From NCBI GenBank assembly GCA_014155875.1, contig JACEFZ010012616.1, positions 105,001 to 169,000 of the forward strand: a stretch of 64,000 bases of DNA, given 5' to 3'. Source of the stretch: Cepaea nemoralis. Its lineage: Eukaryota; Mollusca; Gastropoda; Stylommatophora; Helicidae. Each line of letters begins with the position of its first letter. The stretch's first letter is position 1. The notes below the pieces were generated by a model, which did not search any database, was not told the DNA's origin, and was given only the letters and a program-made list of their open reading frames with translations. Made by a program: the position numbers and the translations under genes. This document shows, piece after piece, positions 45,035 to 55,968 of this stretch.

Positions 45035-45205
45035 CTACTTATAATGTATCTAGCGCCGCATGACATGTGGTTTAATGATGTAGAAATTTACCCATCAAAG
45101 TATAATTCACTTAGTACTGCCTGACATGTGTTTTAATCATGCAGTAATTTACTCATTAAAGTACGATGCACTTAGCACTGCATGATATGTGTGTTAATCG
45201 TGTAG
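45035..45205. repeat. ~64-bp tandem repeat, three copies
   Basis: GCACTTAGCACTGCATGA(C/T)ATGTGTxTTAATC recurs three times with ~20% drift. Confidence 0.75.
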
Positions 45206-45540
45206 AGAAAACTGCCCCTCTGCCAGGTCAACTCGGAGTTAAGTTAACCCGGTCCTTCGTTGTTTCTATTACATTAGCCTCTAACAAAGCAGATCGGGAT
45301 CTCCCAGCTGGCATTGCAGTGACCCCGCATTGTCCGGTTAACAGGGATAGGTACTTTTAGAAGCAAACTGACCGGGATAGGAATGAACAATTGGTGGTAC
45401 GAAAACATGTAGTCCTGTTACTAAATATAGAGAATAAGTATGCACTCCAGGTGCTAGACAGAAACATCAGCAAACTGACACGCAAACCATCATTGGACAC
45501 AGGGATGTGACAAGAAACAAATCAAACCATCATTGGACGC

Positions 45541-45768
45541 TGGCTGGCCGAATGGCTACAACGCCGGACTCCCCTTCGGGAGACCCGGGTTCGATCCCTC
45601 GGTAAGGTGTGGGATATGTTTCTGTCGGGGGCAAAAAGAAAATCCTAACCTGCACAGCTCGCGGCGACTGCACTAGCCAGGCGACCTTAATTCCTCAGGC
45701 TCAAAAACCCCTCTGCCATACATCGCAAGGTACTATATTGGCAGTAAATGACAGTGACAATGACAGTT
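45541..45768 (+). mobile_element. SINE4, tRNA-like head, with target duplication
   Basis: 228 bp between two copies of ATTGGACGC (45532-45540, 45769-45777). Head TGGCTGGCCGAATGGCTACA (A box) and GACCCGGGTTCGATCCCTCG (B box), body TGCACAGCTCGCGGCGACTG, and a TGACAG/TGACAA 3' tail. It sits in a ~40-bp tandem repeat (CATTGGACxCAGGGATGTGA). Confidence 0.88.
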
Positions 45769-45899
45769 ATTGGACGCAGGGATGTGACAAGAAACAATTC
45801 AAACCATCATTGGACGTTCAGGAAACAATTCAAACCAATGTTAGTCAAAGAGTGGCTTGCAGAGTAAGAATCTAACCGAATAGTTCCAGCTTTAGGCTT

Positions 45900-46075
45900 C
45901 CGAGTCTAGTCCAGGACGAGAAGTCAATATTTTATTTCAACTAACCTGTTGAGAAAATGCTGGTGTTGACTGCAACGTCCTGTAAGGGATATGCAACATT
46001 TTTTTTTAAATCGGTATCAGCACACCGGATGTTTAAGAACGAGTACTCTTACCCATTCGGCCATGCTGAGCACCT
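45900..46075 (-). mobile_element. SINE2 and SINE core mosaic
   Basis: GACGAGAAGTCAATATTT (SINE2 body), GAAAATGCTGGTGTTGACTG with CAACGTCCTGTAAGGGATAT (SINE1 tail, plus orientation), then ACCGGATGTTTAAGAACGAG and TACCCATTCGGCCA (SINE2 head, minus). A rearranged junction of the two families. Confidence 0.6.
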
Positions 46076-46271
46076 TTTCATATTGTGTTTTCCTTTGAAG
46101 ACGATTTTCCTGTCTTACAGTTTTTTTAAAAAAATTTCACTTGTAGTTTTGATGAGGCTATTTTCTGCTCCTGGACACTTCATGAATTGGACTATACAGC
46201 CACCAGCGGCGCTGTCAGGTGCCTCCCCAGCGGCACAACTCTATAGTCCTACAGGACTGAAGGAGGCCTAC

Positions 46272-46375
<104 letters not shown>

Positions 46376-46689
46376 TTCGTGAATCTGCGAATCTGTTAAC
46401 CAGATGTAAAATTTCAGATTTACTATACAGTGTAATATTCCTGTTCGCTATCTAATTGTCATTTATTATTATTTCATATTATCCTGTTGTCACAGGTGAT
46501 AATGTGTATCTATCTGTACGGAAGGTGTTAGCTATCGTGCAATGAATGGATTTTATCAAGAGACAGATGGGTCGTGTGTACCACCAATACCACATGAACT
46601 GGTATTGCATTTCATATTCCCATCTATGCTTATGTCTAGCCTGCTACCGATGGAACCTATAAATGGTATTCTTTCTTTGTACATGTTGA

Positions 46690-47300
46690 GATTAATGTGT
46701 ATGCGACCATATCAACTGTAAACCCTCTTTTCTCATGTTTTCTGTGCTGTCCACGCGACTTTATCAGCAGTGACAATTTTCCGTGTATCTACCCTACTTC
46801 TCATGCCACCATGTCATCAGTAATCATTTTACAGCACATCTGTCGATGTGACACTATCAACAGTAACCTTTTTTCCCTTGTGTCTGACTTGCTGTCAATG
46901 AAACCATATCAACAGTAATACTCCTACTTCACATTTATCTTACTGTCCATGTACAAATATCAGTAGTAACCCGTATTTTCTCTTGTCTATCTTGCTGTTA
47001 CGCATTTACATCAGCAGTAATTTCCCATTCATCACATATGTTATGTTGTCCACGCAATCACATCACCAACAAACCCTATCCCCACATCTATCATGCTATC
47101 CACGCAATCACATGAGCAACACATCATGTCCTCACATGTGTCACACTGTCCACATAATCACAACAGCAACAAACCCTGTCCCCACATCTAGCATGCTGTT
47201 CACACAGTCACAACAGCAACAAACCCTGTTCCCACATCTAGCATGCTGTTCACACAATCACAACAGCAACAAACCCTCTTCCCCCACATCCGCCTGACTA
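46690..47300. repeat. Degenerate ~50-60-bp repeats
   Basis: Best near 47080-47285: CACAACAGCAACAAACCCTG plus TCCCCACATCTAGCATGCTG, ~50 bp, about four copies. Older units to the left (ATCAGTAGTAACC). Confidence 0.75.
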
Positions 47301-48060
47301 TCTATGTATGCAACCATACCAACATAAACCGCTGGCGACATCCTCGATGTAAAATAACAGACAAATAAACATATACCAAGAGGTTATAACAGACATTTAT
47401 ATCATACATATCGATTTTAAGGTCAAACCAAAAAACCCCAAAAACAAAAAAAAAAATCATCGGAGCTTATACACAAATTTACTATTTTCTAAATGAGAAA
47501 AAAAAAATAGAGCATATTATTAGACCAACAGATATAGAAAATATTATTAAAGTTAGGAGAAGTAGCAAAACAATTTGCAGCTATATATAAACTTTACATG
47601 TTATTGACATATGAATTCATTATTACATTGTTAATTAACTGAACTTATAAAAAAGTGGAAAGTCACATATGATTTTACAAACCATCAAAATATGACACTC
47701 GAGAACAAGGCGACTTACAGTAAAGCACGATACATGAAAGATTTATTGTAAAAAAATACAGTGTTAAATCTTCTGTAAGGAATACAATGAAGATATCGAC
47801 ATACAGCTCATTTATCTATATAGAGCATATTAATAATACATTATAATGTATGGTAATGAACTATGGAAACAAGTTAAAAACAGTTATGGTACCATTATGT
47901 TTCATATATAATAGAAGTTCACAAGATTCCAACACACAGATTCACGGAATGGATTATATGCACACAGTTCACGACAGATAGGGTAAAGTAACATATTCTA
48001 GACCTGTAACGAATCCCATAGGTGTAGTTACTTGATTATCTTAAATTAACGCTTCTTGAA
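47301..48060. other. AT-rich, no gene recognised
   Basis: Very AT-rich with A runs; no match in the window. Confidence 0.5.
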
Positions 48061-49350
48061 AGACAATGCATCCATTAAATTAATTAGGTTGCAGTGATGA
48101 TTAATTAACATTAATATTAAGATGATTGGGATACATGTTTTAAAATGTAACTTCGTGAATAGTAGTGACTCTTGCACTACACATTATGTTAAATAACACT
48201 TATGAATAATGGTGATTTGCGTGTTAGAAATTAGGTTAGTTAACACTTCTTGGCGGCTAGTGACTCACGTTCTAGTAGTTAGATGAAATAAAACTTCTTG
48301 ACTCACATGCTAGAAGTTCAGTTATATAACACGCCTTGACTAATGAATCACGTGTTATACATAAGACTAAATTGAAAGGTAGTGTCATGCAAGTTAGGAG
48401 TTAAATAACACTTCTTGAATGATAGTGGCACGCGTGTTATAAGCTAGGTTAAATAACACTTATTGAATGCTAGTAATATGTGTCTGGAACAGTATGTTAG
48501 AATAACATTTCTTAAATAGTACAGAATCAACAATCTGAAATTAATCAGACAGAAAATATAGCTTCATAATATTATTGATAACTAATTTAAACTGTATGTC
48601 ATAAATGGTTATGCTTATGATATCTGCGACATGGTTAAAATAATGTTTCTCTCGTGTGTATATTTCAAGATAGTTTGGGTAGGAGCAGTGGCGTAGCTAG
48701 GATCGGGAGGGGGGGGGGGTGCGGTCGCTGCCCCTCTGCCCTAATTAAAAATGTGGCGACAAGTTCACTTATGTAATGAATATCTATCTGCCTGGGTGTT
48801 CACATTTAACTGTTGGAACCTCCTAACTGTTAAACCCTTGCTACGCTTTTGGGTAGAAGCCCTTTATTAGAAGTTAAACTTTATATATACATATATATAA
48901 GACAGTTTGGATAGAAACCCCCTTTTTAAATGTTAAACATTACACGGGGAAAATAGTTTGGGTAGAAGTATTTAGTACAGGTGAAACACTTTATATGCTG
49001 AAGACAATTTGAGTAGAAGCCCTTTATTAAATGCTAAACATTATTTGTAAAAGACAGTTCGTGTAGAAAACTCTTTATTAATTGTTAAACTTTAAATGTA
49101 AAAGTCAGTTTGGGTAGAAAGCCTTTATTAAATGCTAAATTTTATACTTCTAATGCAGTTTTTGTAGGAAACCCATTACTGATAGGTAAGGTTGATTTGT
49201 GGAAGACAATTTGGGCAGAAAACCTTTACTAGAAGTTAAGATTTACACCGCAAAGACAGTGGGCATAGACAAATCTTAAATGTGAGATGAAGACTAATAT
49301 TTTCAAGACACCTTGGGTAGAAGACCCTGTATTAGAGGATAAGATTGATT
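48060..49350. repeat. Two adjoining fields of degenerate ~48-60-bp repeats
   Basis: 48060-48520: TTAAATAACACTTCTTGAAT with (GTGACTCGCGTGTTA)-like spacers. 48850-49330: AAGACAGTTTGGGTAGAAG and CCCTTTATTAAATGTTAAAC. A G run lies at ~48707-48718. This lies 3' of the tob gene. Confidence 0.7.
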
Positions 49351-49455
49351 ACTATGTTGAAGATGTATCATGCAATGCTTCATGTCTACGTAATGCTGCC
49401 TGAATGTAACGTGCTAGCAGATGGAGATTTGAGTTAGCAGTATAACACCACGGAG

Positions 49456-49456
<1 letters not shown>

Positions 49457-49491
<35 letters not shown>

Positions 49492-49517
49492 GGTGAGAGA
49501 GGGGAGAGAAGGAGAGA

Positions 49518-49549
<32 letters not shown>

Positions 49550-49618
49550 CGGTGAGAGAGGGGAGAGAAGGAGACAGAGAGGGAGAGAGAGAGAGAGAGA
49601 GGGGGAGAGAGAGAGAGA
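49457..49618. repeat. GA-rich microsatellite with duplicated block
   Basis: GA runs interrupted by GACGGTGAGAGAGGGGAGAG, which occurs twice ~58 bp apart. Confidence 0.93.
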
Positions 49619-49619
49619 T

Positions 49620-50203
49620 GTAGTGAGGGGTATGGTAAGTTTAACTAACAACGACTGAGATAAAATTATTCTAGATAAATGAATGAGATTTACACATAAC
49701 GGATGCGTGAGGTGTAGTTTCAAATGAGCAACTGTCATTATTTTATATTCTATTTATATGATCATAAAACGCAATGCACAAAATAAAAGAAGTACAAATC
49801 ATTAGAATTATACAAGAATAAAGAAAAACAGGCATGAGGAAATATGATCTGCCACGCAGACAAATCATATCAAATAGTTGTGTCAAGATGTTTAACGAAA
49901 GAGAATATAATAATTTAAACCGTTATTGTATGAAAAGAATGCGGGACGCGAAGAATGGAATCAAATAATCGGGTCATAATGTGCCCTGGTTCAGCTACCA
50001 CACCGAGGCGCCACACTTGAGACGGCAGATACATTTGTCTTTCACAATTCGTCGTATCGTCATTAACGCATGGTGGTTATACAGTCCTTGAACATCTGTT
50101 CACATCTCTACCTAAGATCGTTTGTGAAATACAAGCCTGCTCCGCCTTCTGTAAGCTGGACCTTAAGTTCCTGGCTGGTGGTCGAGGCTGGTGTGCACAA
50201 GAG
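49620..50203 (-). other. 3' flank of tob
   Basis: Likely 3' untranslated region. No repeat recognised next to the stop codon and no perfect AATAAA on the coding strand. Confidence 0.45.
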
Positions 50204-51577
50204 TTAGTTGGCCATGAGAAGATGCTGTAAGCTGTTAGCGTAACTGACAGGGCCCATGTTGTGACCCTCTACGAAAGACTTGTGGCCCTCTGGAGACAGC
50301 AGGTTAACCTGGGATAGGGGCTTCTGATGAGACATAGAATGTCCACTAACCATGGAGGAATGGTTCAGGTTGGGGAAGCCAGATGGGCGACCTACATAGG
50401 ACAGACTATTGGGGCGAGAGATGGAACCAGGAATTGTTGTTGGAAGACTGCTAATGTTTGCGCTGGAATGGAAATCTTGTAAGGTCGGGCCATTACCTAG
50501 AGGGGACAGGTGAGGGGAAACATGTGGAGATGAGTGACTGGAGCTGGGAGAATGCTGGAAGATGAAATCTGGGAACATGCCGGTTGGAGAGACTTGCTGC
50601 TGCTGATGGTTTAACTTTGAGCCATAGGGTAATGATGGAGACATTTGTTGCTGTTGCTGCAGTATCATCCTCTGCTGCTGATCTATGAGGAACTCAATTC
50701 TTGGATCTCGAGGTGATAGCGATCGTGGTCTTTGTGGTCCCATGTAGTTTCTTTGCTGTTGGCGGAAGTAATTGCCAAACTCAGTTGGGGAAAGTCGGTT
50801 GGGACGCTTGACTTGAGTCTTAAGTTTAGTGGAGCCGAACTTCGTTTGTGCAAACATAGCTGCTGTAAATTGTTGTCGATTTGGGTTGTTGGGTCTGGGT
50901 GCAAGGAAAGGCGGCGGTGCTATGTTTGTTGCCGGAAGAGCCGAATTAAAAAGGTTTGACGACGGGGAAGTAGCCGTGCTCCAGGTTCCAGGAGGGATCG
51001 GAGAAGACGGTGATAAGCTAATATTTGACAGGGAGGAAGAGAGAGAATCTATGGGCTGGAATGACTGGGACGTCTCAGCACAGAATGCTGCGACATCTGG
51101 TGAGAACGCCAGGGCGTCTGACGTGAAACTTCTCGCTTCTGGAGTAAAAGTTTGTGCTTCAGGATTGAATGTGCGGTTTGCAGCCTGCACCTCTTTGTCC
51201 ACATTGTCGTTTACATCCTCGTCTTTCTTTTCCGAGTACAGTACTTTAACTGGACCCCTTTCTCCTATCTTATAACTGACTTCCGAGGGATCGATCCAAA
51301 TGGTCAGATCTTCTGGTAGGTAGCTCTTCACTTCCGTGATGTCAAGGCCAGCTTTGATGGCCGATTTTACAATAACTGGGTCAACTTCTTCACCACTACC
51401 CTTAACACAGCGGAAACCAGATCCCTTTGAAGGGTTTTCTGGATACCAGTGGCCTAAAAATTTCTCTTTGAGGCCCATTTCTAGCTCCTCGCCAAAAAGG
51501 TCAACGCGTCTTCTGGGCAGCTTATTGTACAGGTAGGAAATGACAAAGTTCAAGGCAACGGAAATTTCCACATGCAT
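50204..51577 (-). CDS. TOB1: Tob/BTG family anti-proliferative protein, single exon, 457 aa
   Basis: The N-terminal ~115 residues are a BTG/Tob domain. Box A covers residues ~17-57 (YNKLPRRRVDLFGEELE, GHWYPENP, KGSGFRC) and box B ~91-114 (IWIDPSEVSYKIGERGPVKV). Known role of the family: the BTG domain binds the CAF1/CNOT7 deadenylase of the CCR4-NOT complex, and PAM2 motifs bind poly(A)-binding protein, so Tob promotes mRNA deadenylation and restrains proliferation. A PAM2-like motif is visible at residues 136-146 (TFNPEAQTFTP), followed by a related SFTSDALAFSP at 150-160. The rest is low-complexity, rich in S, P and Q, with an FGSTK segment at ~247 as in vertebrate Tob. The frame stays open 36 codons further upstream (to 51685), but I chose the ATG giving MHVEISVALNF because Tob proteins start there. 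No intron interrupts the frame. No canonical AATAAA was seen on the coding strand in the first ~1 kb downstream. Length is close to the usual range for Tob (about 345 aa in vertebrates, longer in many invertebrates). Confidence 0.93.
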   Translation of the reverse strand: MHVEISVALNFVISYLYNKLPRRRVDLFGEELEMGLKEKFLGHWYPENPSKGSGFRCVKGSGEEVDPVIVKSAIKAGLDITEVKSYLPEDLTIWIDPSEVSYKIGERGPVKVLYSEKKDEDVNDNVDKEVQAANRTFNPEAQTFTPEARSFTSDALAFSPDVAAFCAETSQSFQPIDSLSSSLSNISLSPSSPIPPGTWSTATSPSSNLFNSALPATNIAPPPFLAPRPNNPNRQQFTAAMFAQTKFGSTKLKTQVKRPNRLSPTEFGNYFRQQQRNYMGPQRPRSLSPRDPRIEFLIDQQQRMILQQQQQMSPSLPYGSKLNHQQQQVSPTGMFPDFIFQHSPSSSHSSPHVSPHLSPLGNGPTLQDFHSSANISSLPTTIPGSISRPNSLSYVGRPSGFPNLNHSSMVSGHSMSHQKPLSQVNLLSPEGHKSFVEGHNMGPVSYANSLQHLLMAN

Positions 51578-52500
51578 GCTGGCCAGTTTACTCGCTACTC
51601 GGGATAAAGGAAGTGAGCTGCAGGCTGGACTCTTTACAGATATCGGCAGATATCTCCACAGTGACCTCACTTGTTGATCGGACACTGGTTTACTGGTAAA
51701 AACACTGATTTACTGACAAAGACACTGATTAGTCTTGTTTGGCAGCAGCTGGTCTTAGGTGAGCTTCTAGAATAAACACGCAAAACTGTGTAGACAAATT
51801 GTATCCTTGTGGCCTTCACAAGTTGACAGAATCGGTTCACAAGAACGCTGAGTTTTTATGTTCTTGGCCTACAGTTAATGTGCTTGTTTTGATGAAGTAA
51901 CTTCTAGAACAGCAGAGTTTCTGAATCGATATAACACAGTGTCGCTCTGTAGTCTTCCACCCGGGTCACCTGACTTATCAGAGTTTACTTCTGATCTTGC
52001 AGCCTTCAGTACCCTTGTAAATGAGTGCAACCAATTTACCACACAACCTGGGGAATAGAAAATGAAAACAAGAAATAAGAAATAATTAGCTTGCTTATTT
52101 ATATTGTAACTTTCTAATACAACACTGAAGGGATTCATATTTGCGTATGCAGCATGTAAGCCAGATATAGAATAACGCAAGAGGCGACAGCTGCTCGTCG
52201 CCAGCAATGACACAAATGTGGCTATTCAATTCGTGTGTGTTTGTGGGATACGCCAGATGACAGATTAAATCGGTGAAACATTAAAGCGCAGTGCTGAAAT
52301 TGAAACTGACTGACCGGAGAACGTGCATCTGTCAAGGTGTGCCGATATGTTTATGCAAATATACCCTACGTCATTCCTAATGGAAAGTGTACGATATTTG
52401 CGATCCGACAAAATTAAATAATGATCTTAATCTTATAAAGTCATAATAAAGTCATAATCTTATAAAGAAAAGGCATTTTATGTAATAAGTAGTTTAGACT
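51578..52500 (-). other. 5' flank of the tob gene
   Basis: Upstream of the tob start the frame remains open to 51685, then closes. The next ~800 bases contain no recognisable coding segment, SINE or LINE. They presumably hold the 5' untranslated region and promoter, but I could not identify a TATA box, an initiator or a splice acceptor with confidence. Confidence 0.4.
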
Positions 52501-52509
52501 TTAGTAGAG

Positions 52510-52645
52510 AAGTAACGTAGACAGGAAATGGCTAATGTAATTAGAACATTATATGTAGATATACTAAAACGACGAGCAGTGTTCAGTGATGAGAAGAGAG
52601 GCATTGGAGAACGTCGTAACGATTGGAATAATCAGCGGTGAGTTA
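52510..52645 (+). pseudogene. LINE B fragment
   Basis: GAACATTATATGTAGATATA and GTGATGAGAAGAGAGGCATT, GGAGAACGTCGTAACGATTG align with 12418-12515 (VMRREALENIVTTGK region). Confidence 0.75.
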
Positions 52646-53062
52646 TTGATGAAACAAGATCACTATGTGTACCAGAGAGTGGTGTACTCATTTGCCCTAG
52701 TAACCTAAAATGTATTTAACAGCTGAGGAGGTATTCCAAAGCCACGGGGAAGTGGAAAAGAAGGGAAAACTATCACAATATCTACTCCAATAAACTCATC
52801 ATGACAGCCGTAAATGAAGAACAATGACGGCCAGTCCCCCAGGCCAGACAGTTAATTTTTTTGCGAACGGGAAGAGAAAAAATTACGAAACACGTACAAA
52901 TAATGTTCGTGATGGCCGAAGGCCCGTTTGTTGTATTGTTGGGGATGTTTCCTGGAGGAAGAGCCAGGCGCTGACTAATACGACGGTACGCACAGCGCAT
53001 TATAGGCATCCTAGACATAACAATACACGAGCAGGGGAACTGGTGAAGAATAAAGACTCTAA
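52646..53062. other. No gene recognised
   Basis: No coding or repeat match. Confidence 0.4.
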
Positions 53063-53275
53063 AATATTGAGCACAACCCGCTACTGGCAACGCTGATCGT
53101 ATTCTGGTATGAACCTAAGGCCTATCCACGTCAACGTGGAAGCGCTATACTCGAGTTTCGCTCTCGTTTGAGCTCGTCAGTAGTGCATATCCTTGACCGG
53201 AACCGGAAACAAACCCCGGATCACTGGCGTGTGAAGCGGGTGTGTAACCACTAGACCACGCGGCACACGCTGGAC
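53063..53275 (-). mobile_element. SINE6, tRNA-derived, source of the 29.6 kb palindrome arms
   Basis: Minus strand: GCCGCGTGGTCTAGTGGTTA (A box at the very start), ATCCGGGGTTTGTTTCCGG (B-box region), then ACGAGCTCAAACGAGAGCG, TCCACGTTGACGTGGATAGG, and TGTGCTCAATATTTTA end. Complete length ~213 bp. Confidence 0.85.
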
Positions 53276-53279
53276 ACTG

Positions 53280-54245
53280 CCAAATTATCACAACAAAATA
53301 TTACACCGTCACCCATCGTAGGCTGTAGCTCAAGACTCTTTCAGGAAAGTTGTGATGAGGACTTGCTACAAGATAATAATGCTGCCGATGATGATGACAA
53401 TGATGATAATGATAACACAAGCACATTTCTCATCCATGTTTCTCCTCTGAGAGGAGCAAGCACTATCAAGCTATCACGTTTTTGCCGCTGCTCTTTAGTT
53501 TTAAGAAACATATCTTCAAAACCCCTATACGATATAGGTAAGCCAGCCGTTTGCAGCCATGAGCTGAGAAATTGTGTCAGTAGCACACGGCCTGCACGTC
53601 TGTGCAACAATTTTTGGATCTCCTGTATCAAAACAGTGTGTATACATACGTTCTTGCTCTCATGGTTACACACTTCTTTCCACAAAGAGCCACACAGCTA
53701 ATTTTGTTTTATATGTTAATTGTTTAACTTTCTCACTTTTTACTTCTGAGCTCTATTTTCAGAAAGTGGTACACTACATACATTACTTATTTATAATATT
53801 AAACATGTTTTAGATAGTTTTTTTTTTAATTCGTAGTTTTATTTCCAGAGAGCGTTACATTACATGTGCCTTAATGATTACTTTAACCTTGATTCAAGTA
53901 GTTTTATTTATAGCTCTATTTCTTTACGTTTAATTCTTTAAAAAAAATATTAATTTCAACTTTTCTAGGAAGTTTTACTTCTTAGCCTTGTCTGTATTCA
54001 GAAAGATTTACATTACACAAATGTCTTAATTATAAACGCTAACCTTGTTCCAGACAGTAGTTTTACTTCTTAGCTCAGAAAGATTTACATTACACATCGT
54101 TCTTAATTATTGCTTTTACGCTGCATAAGAAAGAATGCTTAAGATGTATCATCTTCTACTTCTTCAGATGTCTGGTTCGATTAAGACAAAGAATTCACGA
54201 CTATCCATACATCTAGGACATCGGATATTTTGATAACATTAGTAT
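53280..54245. other. No gene recognised
   Basis: A short ATGATGATGACAATGATGAT run near 53390; degenerate TTTACATTACACA/TAGTTTTACTTCTTAGC repeats at 53830-54110. No coding match. Confidence 0.5.
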
Positions 54246-54248
54246 TGC

Positions 54249-54300
54249 ATCATCATCAGGTGCCCTGCCAGCTGGCGTAGGCGTTCATGGATCTCCACAG
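54249..54300 (-). mobile_element. LINE B 3' end, ~50 bp
   Basis: CATCATCATCAGGTGCCCTG and GGCGTAGGCGTTCATGGATC match the LINE B terminus at 1-143 and 55058. Confidence 0.7.
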
Positions 54301-54302
54301 AA

Positions 54303-54770
54303 GCGCAACTGGGACAGTACAATCAAGGACATGAACCTAAAGATTAAATATCAAGGCAGGGCAGTCAGGCCCTAAGCCTTGATCGGCAACTGGTCTAGGG
54401 TCGAAACTCCAACAGGCGGAGAGTTGGAGTATTAATTTGCTGATCCGACAGCTTCTGCAGCTTGTCTTGTCCTAGACGTTTTAGTGTTGTCTTTCCTCTT
54501 GAGTCAACTAGGCAGGCCGAGGGAGGGATCATGCTTTATGGGCAACACATGGTCTCTACAATTCAGCTCAGGCTTTGTTGTGCTACGGAGAGGTTTAACA
54601 TTCCCTACCCCCGTGGGTAGTAGTTGTTGTACCTTGATAGAAGTACCACGTAGCAAACTATCGTCTGTCAAGACGGCAAGCTGCGGAATGTTCCTGTAAC
54701 GCCTGCAGCCCTCAATTCCCCAGCATTTGTTTTCTTTCGTCCATGTTATTCTCACTATTGTGGTCAAAAA
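54303..54770 (-). repeat. Repeat R1, uninterrupted copy
   Basis: Reverse complement of the R1 at 29438-29945 without the palindrome. The minus strand is open for 87 codons at 54504-54767 (LAVLTDDSLLRGTSIKVQQL, then KHDPSLGLPS) and continues past a stop with RTRQAAEAVGSANQ. Origin unknown. Confidence 0.6.
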
Positions 54771-55057
54771 TCACATTTTGCCTGCCTTCCGCTTCTTCAC
54801 TGTTTTATTGCTCATTGCCAGGAACTCGCATCAACACAGAATAACAATGTCTAGAGGAATGGTAAGTACACTTACAGACACCATATCCATACCATGTGGC
54901 GTGTTCGGGATATATAGTACTGAACCCATATCTTGAGACCACTCGGCCGGCAATCGAAAGGTGACGGGGTCAGTATCACTCTGTGCGTCTTTATGTAGCC
55001 AGCCCATTTTCCGGTCCCATTGTAAGAGACTGGATGTATCCCACTGACAGGTCTTCA

Positions 55058-55640
55058 TCATCAAGTTTCATGCCGGCTGGCGTAGGTATTCATGACTATC
55101 CACCGATCTCGGTCTTTGGTGTTCTGGATCAACTCTGCTGATGATGTTTCTCCATGCCACCGTCTCAACCTATCCAGCATCATTTCTCTTGGTCTGCCTC
55201 TGTCTTTCTTCCCCTCGATCTTTCCAGTTACCATGGAGTTATCCAATGCCTCTCTTCTTATCACACGACAAAAGAAATCTGTTTGCTCTTTCTTATTGTT
55301 GTATATAATGTTCTTGTTTCATTAGCCTCTTTCAGGCAGTCGTTGTTAGTTACTTTTGCAGTCTAAAGAATTCACAACATTGGTCTCAGGAACCGCATCT
55401 CTGTTACTTCCAAGTTCTTCCTAATTTGTTCATTTACATTCCAAGAGTCACTGCCATACAGCAAAACAGATTCTATATAGCACTTCAACACTCTCTTACA
55501 TTCAATGATAGCGACTTATTGCATAAGTTACTCTTCACTTTCTGAAATGCAGCCTTTGCTTGCCCTATTCTGCTCTTTATCTCTGTTGTGCATCTTCCAT
55601 CTGATGACAGATAGTTACAGCAAACAAATCCCTGTCTTGG
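55058..55640 (-). pseudogene. LINE B C-terminal region
   Basis: Minus strand: a YLSSDGRCTTEIKSRIGQ-like start near 55600, YIESVLLYGSDSWN, VTEMRFLRP, then MIRREALDNSMVTGKIEGKK, RGRPREMMLDRLRRWHGE, LIQNTKDRDRWIVMNTYA and stop. The tail is CATCATCAAG. Frames are broken between 55265 and 55400. Confidence 0.85.
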
Positions 55641-55734
55641 GAAGGATGTACTTCTTTCATCCCAAGCAAGGCTATGTGAACAATTGGCTGTTTCCCATGA
55701 ATCACAGCAGTTACTTAATGTATGCTCTCAATTT

Positions 55735-55850
55735 ACCGAATACTGAATTCATTGAATGGACATCACTGCACTCAGGGCATTCCCACACATGCTCCTTCTT
55801 CAAGAACCACCTCAGAGTTCCAACGCATATTATTTCGGTAACCATTTCAT
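55735..55850 (-). mobile_element. LINE C 3' end
   Basis: Minus strand encodes VGTLRWFLKKEHVWECPECS, the LINE C terminus, preceded by KATRTVNEMVTE. The tail is a weak (ATTCA) run at 55741-55760. Confidence 0.8.
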
Positions 55851-55867
55851 TAACAGTCCGCGTGGCT

Positions 55868-55968
55868 TTTCCTTTTTTTCCCCTTTTTTTAACAACACAA
55901 AACCGCCTCTTATGCGGATTCGAACATACCACCACAGGCTAGCGTGTTAGCTGTTGGGCTACCACGTC
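55868..55968 (-). mobile_element. tRNA-like SINE head adjoining LINE C 3' end
   Basis: Minus strand: GTGGTAGCCCAACAGCTAAC (A box), GGTATGTTCGAATCCGC (B box), then poly-A-rich spacer and the LINE C end. Could be a SINE that borrowed a LINE C tail. Confidence 0.6.

Noticed and set aside
45541..45615. Functional tRNA gene
   Set aside because: The boxes are good, but cloverleaf stems are not convincing and the sequence continues into a SINE body with target duplications.
51578..51685. In-frame 36-residue N-terminal extension of Tob
   Set aside because: The Tob family starts at the BTG domain (M-x-x-E-I-x-V-A-L-N-F); the extension has no family similarity.
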